From: Campylobacter concisus
Lineage (GTDB): Bacteria > Campylobacterota > Campylobacteria > Campylobacterales > Campylobacteraceae
Direction of reading: 5' to 3'
NCBI RefSeq assembly: GCF_002913045.1
Contig: NZ_PPAF01000038.1
Coordinates: 124,001 to 188,000, forward strand
Length of the DNA stretch: 64,000 nt
Shown: piece after piece, positions 45,411 through 52,971 of the stretch
How positions within the stretch are numbered: position 1 is the first letter of the stretch
How the letters are laid out: every line of letters begins with the position of its first letter
The notes under the pieces: model-generated
Told to the model about the DNA's origin: nothing
The model's database searches: none
Seen by the model: the letters and a program-made list of their open reading frames with translations, nothing else
Position numbers and translations under genes: made by a program

Positions 45411-45743
45411 ATGAAAGAGACAATGAGACTTGTATATGTTGCTAGCCCTTATGCTGCCTTTAAAAGCGGTAAGGTAAATGCTGACTTTATGGCTTGCATG
45501 GTAGCTAAAGAAGAGTGCAAAAAGGTAAAAGAAGCCGGATATATACCGCTTAGCCCTGTGCTTGCATTTAGCGGTGTGTTTAGCGAGGAGCAAAGAGACG
45601 AGGTGCTAAAGGCTGGACTTGAAATGCTTAGCCACTGCTCTTATGTGTATTTTTCAAAGCATCCAGCTAGTGAGTTTTCAAAAGGTATGGATATAGAAAG
45701 AGAATATGCAAGAGAGCTTGGCATAAGTGAGTTAGAAATTTAA
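45411..45743 (+). CDS. DUF4406-like nucleoside deoxyribosyltransferase-fold protein
   Basis: A 110-residue protein opening RLVYVASPYAAFKSGKVNAD and ending with SEFSKGMDIEREYARELGI, the SPY...GM-x-x-E pattern of the nucleoside 2-deoxyribosyltransferase-like superfamily. In phages, such proteins may change nucleotide pools or ADP-ribose signals. It has an AAGGAGAT ribosome binding site and lies between two terminator hairpins in the early operon. Confidence 0.7.
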   Translation: MKETMRLVYVASPYAAFKSGKVNADFMACMVAKEECKKVKEAGYIPLSPVLAFSGVFSEEQRDEVLKAGLEMLSHCSYVYFSKHPASEFSKGMDIEREYARELGISELEI

Positions 45744-45753
45744 AGGAGAAGAG

Positions 45754-45828
45754 ATGGCGAGTTTAGACAAAAAACTAGCACAAAAGCCTAAAAAGGCTAA
45801 AAAATCTAAGAAAGGAGAGAAAAAATGA
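45754..45828 (+). CDS. 24-residue lysine-rich peptide
   Basis: MASLDKKLAQKPKKAKKSKK followed by GEKK, with AAAGGAGA upstream and an ATGA overlap with the next gene. Half of its residues are lysine. It may be a translational leader for the next gene or a nucleic-acid-binding peptide. Confidence 0.45.
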   Translation: MASLDKKLAQKPKKAKKSKKGEKK

Positions 45829-46235
45829 GAGTAAAAATAGGCAAAAACGAGAACGAGATAAGCGACAAAAAACTAACTCGCGCGGTAGAGGATTTTTGCG
45901 AGATAAAGATGCAAATAGACGCCCTTAACGAGAAGCTAAAGGAGCATAAAGATGTCATTGTTTGTTTTGCTAGGGATGCACTATGCGAGAATGAGGCTAC
46001 CACCATAAGCTTTGTAGGCGAAGAAAACGGCGTAAAAGTTAGTTTTGGCTGGGATGTAAAAGTAAGTGATGAAGAGATGCTTAGAAATTTGCTTGCAGAC
46101 AAATTTGATCTACTTGTAAAAACTGAGTGCATCTATAAGCCTGAAAAGAAACTAAAGGAGCTTGCATTAAATGATGATGGCTTAAAAGAGTGCTTAGAGA
46201 TAAAGGAGAAAGCACCAGCTGTTAGCATGCTCTAA
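45825..46235 (+). CDS. Early phage protein of unknown function
   Basis: A 136-residue soluble protein. The N-terminal half is a charged coiled coil (LTRAVEDFCEIKMQIDALNE), the rest has strands (TISFVGEENGVKVSFGWDV) and helices. The place after muB and the coiled-coil start recall host-nuclease inhibitor Gam, but the length and motifs are not convincing, so no name is given. It starts in the stop of the 24-residue gene. Confidence 0.6.
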   Translation: MRVKIGKNENEISDKKLTRAVEDFCEIKMQIDALNEKLKEHKDVIVCFARDALCENEATTISFVGEENGVKVSFGWDVKVSDEEMLRNLLADKFDLLVKTECIYKPEKKLKELALNDDGLKECLEIKEKAPAVSML

Positions 46236-46244
46236 GCTTTAACA

Positions 46245-46266
46245 AAGCCCTAAATTTTAGGGCTTG
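46245..46266 (+). terminator. Hairpin between early genes
   Basis: AAGCCCTAA and TTAGGGCTT form an 8 to 10 bp stem at 46245-46265 with a very small loop. There is no T run after it, so termination would be weak. The bases 46267-46350 hold only a 13-codon ORF. Confidence 0.5.
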
Positions 46267-46350
46267 ATTAAGGCTTAAAAACAAAGGAACTATTTTTGAC
46301 TTTTGAAGAAGCAATAGCTAATTTTTCACGCAGCTAACAAAGAGGCACAG

Positions 46351-46524
46351 ATGAAAGAATTTAAGTGCTTGCGTCCTAGAGATGAAGTGATAGCCGAGTT
46401 TAACGAAAAGCTCGATGCGTATTGGCTTAGCATGCTTGAGCCAGAGCTAAAAGAGAAATTTGCAGGCAAAGAGCTAGTAGCTTTGCAAATTTTAAAAGGC
46501 TTTGGGCTAAATGAAAGAGCATAA
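46351..46524 (+). CDS. 57-residue phage protein
   Basis: A small acidic-basic helical protein starting MKEFKCLRPRDEVIAEFNEK. AGAGG stands before the ATG. Not recognised; its position in the early operon supports it. Confidence 0.55.
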   Translation: MKEFKCLRPRDEVIAEFNEKLDAYWLSMLEPELKEKFAGKELVALQILKGFGLNERA

Positions 46525-46541
46525 AATTTAAAGGGGCGTTA

Positions 46542-46874
46542 ATGGAGCTTTTAAAAGAGATGAGTGAATATGCATTAAAAGATAGCTGCCTAAAATACTC
46601 ACTAAAAGGGGCAAGCATAGAGTATCAAACATTGATCTTTTACTTTGCTTCACCAAATGATCAGGCGTATTTTAACAACAATTTAGAGCCCATAAAGGCA
46701 AATTTGCGTGAGTTTTGGAAGATCCATGCCAAAGAGATAAAGCAAAATGGAATTTACTTCACCGATGTAATCGCTAAGCTGGCACAAAAAGAGCCTAAAA
46801 AGCAGATGGATAAAGATCTAGCCAACCTCTTTGATCAGTTAAGAGAAACATTAAAGGCAAGAGATGAGCGCTAA
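46542..46874 (+). CDS. Phage protein of unknown function
   Basis: A 110-residue protein with a strand-helix N-terminus (CLKYSLKGASIEYQTLIFYF) and a lysine-rich helical C-terminus (KPKKQMDKDLANLFDQLRE-like). It overlaps the next gene by 11 bases. I do not recognise the family; context is the early or middle region between muB and the GemA-like gene. Confidence 0.6.
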   Translation: MELLKEMSEYALKDSCLKYSLKGASIEYQTLIFYFASPNDQAYFNNNLEPIKANLREFWKIHAKEIKQNGIYFTDVIAKLAQKEPKKQMDKDLANLFDQLRETLKARDER

Positions 46875-47070
46875 GCAAAGAGAACACCTAAGAAATTTAG
46901 CTATTAAAAGACACGAAAATGCACTTTTTAGGCTGAAAAATGCACTTGGTTACGATGAGGATTTTTATAAATTTAAAAATGGCAGACTAAATGTAGCTAA
47001 GCTTGCAAGATGTGCTGGAGTGAGCGAAAAATTTGCAAGACGTGAGCTTGATATAAGGGGGCTAATATGA
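46864..47070 (+). CDS. Small phage protein with a possible helix-turn-helix
   Basis: A 68-residue basic protein. Its C-terminal half, GRLNVAKLARCAGVSEKFAR, looks like a helix-turn-helix, so it may regulate phage genes. It overlaps the previous gene by 11 bases and the next by four. Confidence 0.55.
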   Translation: MSAKQREHLRNLAIKRHENALFRLKNALGYDEDFYKFKNGRLNVAKLARCAGVSEKFARRELDIRGLI

Positions 47071-47510
47071 ACCAAAGTGAGTATAGAAAGAGACTTTTAA
47101 CACTCATCCATATAAACCCACTTTACAAGCAGATCGTAGAAAATGGAGCTTGGCAAGAGTGGCTAATGCTTCGCTTTGGTGTAGAGAGCAGCAAGGAGCT
47201 TAGCATAAGCGAGCTAAATTTGGCCCTTGATATATTGCAAGAGAGAGTAGATGATAGGCTAGGCTTTGAGCCAGACATTAAAGGTAGGCGCATTTTCAAA
47301 AAAGATGCTATCACGCAGAAGCAGCTTAAAAAGATAGAGGTTTTGCTAGATGTTCTTGGCTGGGATGAAAATAGTGCTAGGAGATTTTACTACCGCCAGA
47401 TCGGAGCACTTGTGACAAACATAGCCTTACTAAACTCAAGCCAAGCTACAAAGATCATTACTGGACTAAGTGCCGTTATAAAATGTGAAAAAAATCCTAA
47501 AAAAAGCTAA
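47067..47510 (+). CDS. Mu gp16/GemA-like regulator (DUF1018)
   Basis: A 147-residue protein with the GemA-like layout: an N-terminal helix pair, then ITQKQLKKIEVLLDVLGWDENSA, the conserved Q-x-x-x-I-x-x-L-x-x-x-L-G-W motif, and RRFYYRQIGALVTNIALLNS followed by a threonine/lysine segment. GemA modulates host gene expression and DNA topology in Mu. It lies just before a zinc-ribbon gene and the structural genes, as GemA lies before Mor in Mu. It overlaps the previous gene by four bases. Confidence 0.8.
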   Translation: MNQSEYRKRLLTLIHINPLYKQIVENGAWQEWLMLRFGVESSKELSISELNLALDILQERVDDRLGFEPDIKGRRIFKKDAITQKQLKKIEVLLDVLGWDENSARRFYYRQIGALVTNIALLNSSQATKIITGLSAVIKCEKNPKKS

Positions 47511-47541
47511 TATTTTTTAAAAATATATAAAAAGGATTTTT
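47490..47541 (+). promoter_or_regulatory. Inverted repeat that could hide the ribosome binding site of the zinc-ribbon gene
   Basis: AAAAATCCT (47490-47498, last codons of the GemA-like gene) is complementary to AGGATTTTT (47533-47541), which includes the AAGGA site and touches the ATG at 47542. A ribosome finishing the GemA-like gene would open the stem, giving translational coupling. Confidence 0.4.
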
Positions 47542-47742
47542 ATGTTTTGTCCTTACTGCGGTTTTGAAAAGACTAAGGTTTTAAATACTATGAAAGGCTT
47601 GCAAAACAAGCGTTATAGAGTTTGTGATAAGTGTAAAAGAAGCTTTGTGAGTATCGAAGCACTTTTTTGTGATCCGTACTGGCAAGAGTATGCTAAAGCC
47701 ACTAAAGAGCTTGGCGATCTTAAGGGTATAAAAAATGAATAA
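47542..47742 (+). CDS. Zinc-ribbon protein, candidate late-gene activator
   Basis: A 66-residue protein with four cysteines in two pairs (MFCPYCGFEK and YRVCDKCKRSFVS) in the pattern of NrdR N-terminal and P2 Ogr-type zinc fingers. Ogr activates late genes of P2 by contacting RNA polymerase alpha. Since Mor or C homologues of Mu were not seen, and the gene sits where mor stands in Mu, it may fill that role; this is inference. It overlaps the head gene by eight bases. Confidence 0.65.
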   Translation: MFCPYCGFEKTKVLNTMKGLQNKRYRVCDKCKRSFVSIEALFCDPYWQEYAKATKELGDLKGIKNE

Positions 47743-48952
47743 CGAGCTACTTCTAAGCACACTTTTAAAGGCTAAATTTGACAAAAACAAGAGCGTTAGC
47801 GAGCTAGTAGATGAGTTTATAAAACAAAATGCGAAGCTAGCTAAAAAGGAGCTAGAGGCACAGCTTGCAAATTTACTTATATTTATAAATGAGAATTATA
47901 ACATTGATAAAAAGGTGTTAAAAGAGCTTGTGAATTCTAAAATTTCATCAATGGGACTAAACATAAAACCAAATAATCTTGAAGAAATTTACGCCGTGCT
48001 TGCAGGTAAAAATATAGCCGTAAATATAGTCTTTGATGAGATAGACATAAGGGCTATAAACGCTATGAGAAATAACTTCTATTGGGTTGGCAAAGAGTTT
48101 AACAAAGACTTTAGTGATAGGCTAAAAGATATCATTGAGAGTGCTTTTCGTGGCGAGGTAGCAAGAAGCGAACTAGCAGGGAGACTAAAAGAGGAATTTG
48201 CAAGTGAGCTAAAGCAAAGCGTGAGATACTTTGAGGGAGTGAGTGATCATATCATCAGCCAAAATCAAAACATATCAACAGTAAATCAGGCTAGGAAATA
48301 CGGCGTAAAATACTATAAAGTAGTAGCTGTGATGGATAGTAGAACGAGCGCTATATGTAGATCGATGAATGGTAGGCTCATACCAGCAGAGCACATAGAA
48401 AGACAGTGCGATAATATCATGAATGCAAAGGATATGGCTAGCAAAAAGGCAGCAGCTACATGGGCAAAAGCACCATATAACGGCAGAAGCGATAAGATGG
48501 ATAGTAACTTTGGCATGCCGCCATATCATTTTAGATGTAGGACTGAGATCGTGCCTGCATGGGTTGATGAATATGAAAATGATGGCGTAACAATGAGAGC
48601 TAGCGAAGCACCGGGCAAAGACGAGATCATAAGACACATAGATAAAATGGGCGTGGAGAGGGTGCTGACTTTTACAAACGCAAATGATAAAAAGCATAGT
48701 GCAAATTTGCTGCAACGTACATCAGCAGCAAAGATAGTTTCAGCGCTTAACTCTATCACACATATAGCTCCACATGCAAATGTTGAGCAAAAATCAATAG
48801 CAAAAACACAAAACGGCTATATTATAATTTTTGATGGTGATAAAATAGACACTATATTTCCTACAAAAGACAATCAAGCATTAAAAAAATACTTTGAAAA
48901 TTATGCCAAAAAGGATAAAATCGAAGTCATAAAGAGATGGTGGCAGATATGA
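47735..48952 (+). CDS. Mu F-like head morphogenesis protein with extra C-terminal nuclease-like domain
   Basis: A 405-residue virion protein. The middle (about 115-275) is the Mu gpF/SPP1 gp7 minor head domain: FRGEVARSELAGRLKEEF, VVAVMDSRTSAICRSMNGRL with the conserved cysteine, and a PPYHFRCRTEIVPAWVD end. After that come about 125 residues not needed for the head role: KKHSANLLQRTSAAKIVSAL, ITHIAPHANVEQKSIAKTQN, and GYIIIFDGDKIDTIFPTKDN. This layout of two helices with histidines followed by two strands and a threonine resembles the barnase-EndoU-ColicinE5/D-RelE (BECR) nucleases fused to phage head proteins. Confidence 0.82.
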   Translation: MNNELLLSTLLKAKFDKNKSVSELVDEFIKQNAKLAKKELEAQLANLLIFINENYNIDKKVLKELVNSKISSMGLNIKPNNLEEIYAVLAGKNIAVNIVFDEIDIRAINAMRNNFYWVGKEFNKDFSDRLKDIIESAFRGEVARSELAGRLKEEFASELKQSVRYFEGVSDHIISQNQNISTVNQARKYGVKYYKVVAVMDSRTSAICRSMNGRLIPAEHIERQCDNIMNAKDMASKKAAATWAKAPYNGRSDKMDSNFGMPPYHFRCRTEIVPAWVDEYENDGVTMRASEAPGKDEIIRHIDKMGVERVLTFTNANDKKHSANLLQRTSAAKIVSALNSITHIAPHANVEQKSIAKTQNGYIIIFDGDKIDTIFPTKDNQALKKYFENYAKKDKIEVIKRWWQI

Positions 48953-49182
48953 AATATTTTGTTTTTGATAGTGGCATAGAACTTATTATAACAAGTGATA
49001 AAAGTCTAAAGGATAAAAGCGCTGATGTATGTTCATGCGTAGGCGACCTTACCAGCTCTATAGAGTATGTAAAGAGTGCAATAGATGATGGAAGCGAGCA
49101 TGATTTTTTCTTTGATAATGGTGAAAAATTTAGCGGAGAATTTAGTGAGTGCGTAGAGTATGTAGCCAAAAAGAGAGCTTAG
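48949..49182 (+). CDS. Small acidic protein, possible immunity partner of the head-protein toxin domain
   Basis: A 77-residue protein starting MKYFVFDSGIELIITSDKSL, rich in aspartate, glutamate and serine, with predicted strands at the start and helices at the end. The ATG overlaps the stop of the F-like gene (ATGA), so it would be made in equal amounts. Acidic, small and tightly coupled are usual for immunity proteins of BECR-type nucleases. The same bases allow an earlier start at 48937. Confidence 0.6.
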   Translation: MKYFVFDSGIELIITSDKSLKDKSADVCSCVGDLTSSIEYVKSAIDDGSEHDFFFDNGEKFSGEFSECVEYVAKKRA

Positions 49183-49191
49183 TAGGTTTTA

Positions 49192-49626
49192 ATGAATTTT
49201 AATAGTGCTTTAAAAAGGTTTTTATTTCGCATAGGCTCAGGAGTAAGATATAGAGCGAAGCAAGTAGCACCATATAAAACTGGTAATCTTAAAAAAGATA
49301 TACAAGTTTTTGATGAGAGGATAGATAGTTTTAGCATAAATGTGGGAAATACAAAACTTGCACCTTATGCTAAATTTGTATATTTTGGCACAAGGCCACA
49401 TGTCATAAAGCCAAAAAAGATGAAGGCTCTTGCAAACAAAAAGAGCGGCCAAATTTTTGGCAAAAGCGTAAATCACCCTGGCACAAAGGCAAACCCATAT
49501 CTTGAGAAAGCTTTTAGCGAGTATGTAAGTAGCGCTAGCTTTGTAAAGGCAAAAGAGCAGTTGGCTAGCGATGTGAGCGAAGAGGTAGTAAAGGATATAA
49601 AGATCATGTTTAAGGATACAAAATGA
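49192..49626 (+). CDS. HK97 gp10-like / Mu G-like head-tail protein
   Basis: A 144-residue protein of the gp10-like tail-completion type: VRYRAKQVAPYKTGNLKKDI is the typical A-P-x-x-T-G-x-L segment, followed by strands with YAKFVYFGTRPHVIKPKK and the C-terminal GTKANPYLEKAFSE motif (P-F/Y-L-x-x-A). It links head and tail. It overlaps the next gene by four bases. Confidence 0.75.
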   Translation: MNFNSALKRFLFRIGSGVRYRAKQVAPYKTGNLKKDIQVFDERIDSFSINVGNTKLAPYAKFVYFGTRPHVIKPKKMKALANKKSGQIFGKSVNHPGTKANPYLEKAFSEYVSSASFVKAKEQLASDVSEEVVKDIKIMFKDTK

Positions 49627-50042
49627 ATAACATAGATAAATTTGATATATTGGTTGGTAAAATTTTAGCAAAGCTTTATAGTGAGTTCCCAAGAAAAACC
49701 ATAATAAAGGCTACTGATTTTGGTGTAAAAAATCCAGTAGAGGACTACTTATCAAATTTGGATGCAAAAACCATAGAGCAAAATAGCGCCGAAGATCTAC
49801 ACTTTTTTGATGACACCTTGAAATTTTTAATTGATGAAAATATGATAGTGGCTAAGCAAAACACGATTGGAATATTTTATGACACAAGACTTACATCAAA
49901 GGGCTTGAAAATATTAAAGAAAATTCCAAACAGCATAAATGAAAGTGCGTCAAGTGTCGGAGAGTGGCTTAAGAGCTCAGCTAAAATTTTAAATGATGAA
50001 GCACTTAAAAAAGTGGCCTCGGTTGCTCTTGGTATGTTATAG
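49623..50042 (+). CDS. Phage protein of unknown function with winged-helix look
   Basis: A 139-residue protein. The middle (SAEDLHFFDDTLKFLIDENM, then RLTSKGLKILKKIPNSI) resembles a winged helix as seen in YjcQ-like or other small regulators. The C-terminus is amphipathic helix. It ends two bases before the terminase gene on the other strand. Role unknown; a DNA-binding role is possible. Confidence 0.55.
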   Translation: MNNIDKFDILVGKILAKLYSEFPRKTIIKATDFGVKNPVEDYLSNLDAKTIEQNSAEDLHFFDDTLKFLIDENMIVAKQNTIGIFYDTRLTSKGLKILKKIPNSINESASSVGEWLKSSAKILNDEALKKVASVALGML

Positions 50043-50044
50043 TT

Positions 50045-51613
50045 TTATATAATCACAGCTCCGCCGCCTTTTCGTTTTACAACAGCCTCTATCTTACGGC
50101 AAGCTAAGGCCAATGCCCAAAACCTATCTGCGTGACCATACTCGTTTCTTTTTGCATCATACTTAAAGCTTTTTGTTCCTGCTGTGCGTTTTATGGCGTG
50201 AAGATCACTGATTAAAAGTGGATCGTTTGGTATGCTTATCTTTTTATCTTCAAAGAGCTTCTTTAAATTTAGAGCCATTTGCTCCTTTGTGCCAGCTGTA
50301 AAATATACTCCATTTACCCTGCTTTTAAATTTAGCATGCATAGTTTCTGTTAAATTTAGGCCAATGCCGGTTTTATCCATATCAAGGGTTGCTAGTGGGT
50401 AGGAGCGAAGGTGAGAGCTTAAGACGTCTTCTTGCTCTTTAAAGCTGGCTTTTGCAAGCACATTAAGCATAGCAAGGGTATATGTATCATCGCTATTGAT
50501 CACACTTGCAAGGGTTGAACGGTCGCTAACCCTTCCTATATCATATCCGCAAAGCAGAGGAGTGTTTGAGCTTGGGCTAAAATAGCTAAGCTTTTCATCT
50601 ATGCAGCTTTTGATAAGCGTAATAGACAGTAGGCTGCTCTCATCATCTATGAAGACACACTCATAAGCACTAGCCCATGTATCAGCATCAAAGAGTGCTT
50701 TCATGGTTTCAAGGTCAAACTCTAGCCCATCTTCCATAGCTCTATAAATATCAACATGGAACCGCTTAAACATCTTATACTTTTGCTCGTCAAAGTACAG
50801 CTCATGAAAAAGGCTCTTTTCTTCAAATGGTGTTGAAAGTATTGTTAAGCGACCTTTAACGGCACCGATACTTGGCACAAAAGCGTGCCAAATTTTCTTA
50901 GGATTTGGGTACCATGCAAACTCATCCATCCAAATATCACCAGTAAAACCTTGAACTGTACGAAAGTTGTGAGCGAGGGCTTTTATGATAGCGCCATTTT
51001 CTAGCTTTATCTCAGTCTCACTATCTTTTGCTAAAGCCACTCCAAACCTATCAGACCATAGTTTTAAATATCTCATTAGGATTAGCGCTTGTTCTTCTGA
51101 AGCGGATAAAAATAGCTGGTTTCTGCCGCCAACTGCTCCTATAAGTGCATCAGCCGCTGCCACGTAGCTAAAGCCTATCTGGCGTGATTTTAGTATGATA
51201 CGAAACTGAGCATCGCTTTGCAAAAATTCTTTTTGATAAGCAAACAGTTCGCCATCTTTTACTATCTCATCTCTTAAATTTTTGGCACTTTTGTCTAAGC
51301 TTACTGGTGGTAAAACATAGGCTTTTTGCTCTTTGGCTGCTTTGTTTTTGCTCTCGATCTTATTTAACGCCACTATAAGATCAGCAAGCTGGGCCGTCTC
51401 ATCAGGGACTAACTTTTTCTTTTTGCTTAAACACTCAACCTGCTTTTTTAGTGCCTTTACGCCATCATCAAGACTAAATTCATCATTTGCCTGCTCTAAC
51501 CACTTTTGTAATGTTGGGCGAGATACGTTCATTTGCTTTGAAACTAGCACTGAGCTCACGCCACTTTTTAATAAATTTATACACTCTTTTTTAAACTCTT
51601 CATTATAAGCCAT
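50045..51613 (-). CDS. Phage terminase ATPase subunit, P2 gpP-like
   Basis: A 522-residue packaging motor protein. The N-terminus is a helix-turn-helix (CINLLKSGVSSVLVSKQMNV, about 10-40) as in P2 gpP. The ATPase has the deviating Walker A ILKSRQIGFSYVAAADALI and Walker B DIWMDEFAWY, and the C-terminal nuclease begins LLCGYDIGRVSDRSTLA with likely metal aspartates (TLDMDKTGIGLNLTE). It is on the minus strand, opposite to most late genes. A P2-type terminase in a Mu-type phage suggests a mosaic. Confidence 0.88.
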   Translation of the reverse strand: MAYNEEFKKECINLLKSGVSSVLVSKQMNVSRPTLQKWLEQANDEFSLDDGVKALKKQVECLSKKKKLVPDETAQLADLIVALNKIESKNKAAKEQKAYVLPPVSLDKSAKNLRDEIVKDGELFAYQKEFLQSDAQFRIILKSRQIGFSYVAAADALIGAVGGRNQLFLSASEEQALILMRYLKLWSDRFGVALAKDSETEIKLENGAIIKALAHNFRTVQGFTGDIWMDEFAWYPNPKKIWHAFVPSIGAVKGRLTILSTPFEEKSLFHELYFDEQKYKMFKRFHVDIYRAMEDGLEFDLETMKALFDADTWASAYECVFIDDESSLLSITLIKSCIDEKLSYFSPSSNTPLLCGYDIGRVSDRSTLASVINSDDTYTLAMLNVLAKASFKEQEDVLSSHLRSYPLATLDMDKTGIGLNLTETMHAKFKSRVNGVYFTAGTKEQMALNLKKLFEDKKISIPNDPLLISDLHAIKRTAGTKSFKYDAKRNEYGHADRFWALALACRKIEAVVKRKGGGAVII

Positions 51614-51661
51614 TTAAAGCCCTTTTATATTATTAAAATACATTTGTATTGCCTTTTATTA

Positions 51662-51698
51662 TTTAAACGTTTTTAAAGGGGGTTTAAACGTTTTTAAA
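51662..51698. repeat. Two 16-bp direct repeats between terminase and portal
   Basis: TTTAAACGTTTTTAAA at 51662-51677 and 51683-51698, separated by GGGGG. Each contains the palindrome AAACGTTT. The pair lies in the 98-base gap between the two packaging genes and may be a regulator or terminase site. Confidence 0.6.
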
Positions 51699-51711
51699 CA
51701 CTATTTTTATC

Positions 51712-52779
51712 CTACTCAATATTCTTTTGCCAGCCAAGTATACTTCTAGCCTCAGAAATTGAGATGATCCCTCTTTCAACAAGCTGCGTAACTATCTCGC
51801 CATCATCTTTAAAATTCGTTACATCAACAGCACTTAATACCACTTTTATACCGATGCTTCTAAAAAAGCCTTCTATGAGCTCTATTTTTGGTTTTATCTC
51901 AAGCTCGTTAAACTGGTGAAGTTGGCCTATAAGCTCTCCACTTCCTCCAAGCTGTGCACTTTGAATGATGCCAAGCAGACGTGGTGGAATACCATGAGCT
52001 GCTGCTATCTCATCACGGCTTACTTCCTTTAGTGCTTTAAAACTTAGGTCTTGTACTTCTGATAGCTTTTCAAAACGAATTTTTGCATCCTTTTCGCCAA
52101 TCGAGTTTGTATAGCAAAGGAGTGTTTTATGCGCATTGGCACTTCCTTTATAGTTCTCACTAAAAAATTTTTTGTAAGCCGCTATTTGTTCTTCGCTAGG
52201 CTCTGAGTTTTCATGAATGATAGCAAGATCAGGTCTTGCTCCATTTTGGAAAAATGAGTAGTTATACATATCTGCTTGCCTATTTGTCAAAATCTGACAC
52301 ATAGCTGCAAGATAGTCTGGTTCGCCGTAGTATCTTGAACTTGGAGAATAAAATTTAAGATAGTACCCATCAAGTTTTATCTTTTTGCCAAATTTGTCTA
52401 CCTGAAACATTTGCTTGTCTTTATTGGTTCGCCACTCATGAGCTGGTATATTGTAGAGTTTATAGTTTGTCTTAGCTCCAGCTTTTTCAATAGGAGCATT
52501 GCCAAAAAGCTCTAGGTTATAGCAAAACTCAAATAAAAACTCTTTTTCGCTTACATTTTGAGGTAAAAACTTTGCCAGATCGCTCTCGTCTATTTCTATC
52601 TGAGAGAGCATATTGGCTTTTATTTTTATGGCACGGCGGTGATATACGTTTGCATAGTGAAGCTCTAAAAGATCACTAAAACTTATAAAAGGCTCTATAT
52701 AATCACCGTTTTGCACATCAGACGAGAGCTGCAAGCTCGGAGCATCTGACTTAAAAATAAATTTGTTCTCCACACTCAC
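51712..52779 (-). CDS. Phage portal protein, PBSX/P2 gpQ-like
   Basis: A 355-residue portal forming the ring through which DNA enters the head. Signatures are the HYANVYHRRAIKIKANML region, the KFYSPSSRYYGEPDYLAAM segment (S-P-x-x-x-Y-G-x-P), the DMYNYSFFQNGARPDLAIIH stretch and HGIPPRLLGIIQ near residue 266. It lies upstream of the terminase on the same strand, 98 bases away. In P2 the portal and terminase genes face away from each other; here they run together. Confidence 0.88.
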   Translation of the reverse strand: MSVENKFIFKSDAPSLQLSSDVQNGDYIEPFISFSDLLELHYANVYHRRAIKIKANMLSQIEIDESDLAKFLPQNVSEKEFLFEFCYNLELFGNAPIEKAGAKTNYKLYNIPAHEWRTNKDKQMFQVDKFGKKIKLDGYYLKFYSPSSRYYGEPDYLAAMCQILTNRQADMYNYSFFQNGARPDLAIIHENSEPSEEQIAAYKKFFSENYKGSANAHKTLLCYTNSIGEKDAKIRFEKLSEVQDLSFKALKEVSRDEIAAAHGIPPRLLGIIQSAQLGGSGELIGQLHQFNELEIKPKIELIEGFFRSIGIKVVLSAVDVTNFKDDGEIVTQLVERGIISISEARSILGWQKNIE

Positions 52780-52971
52780 TCCTTCTTGTTACCTAAATTT
52801 GAGCAAAGACTAAGACCATAAATCTTTAATCTACGCTAGGGGTAAATTTATCTGAAAAATTTTTTAAACCATTAGCAAATGACCATTATTTAGCATTTCT
52901 AAAAATAGCCTTTCTTATAAAATGCCCACTAGCAAAGAGCCTTTTGGCTTAAAAATGAAAGAGGTAAAAAG

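Noticed and set aside
46297-46338. TTG-started ORF of 13 codons (MTFEEAIANFSRS)
   Set aside because: Has AAGGA upstream but is too short to call; it may be a remnant or leader.
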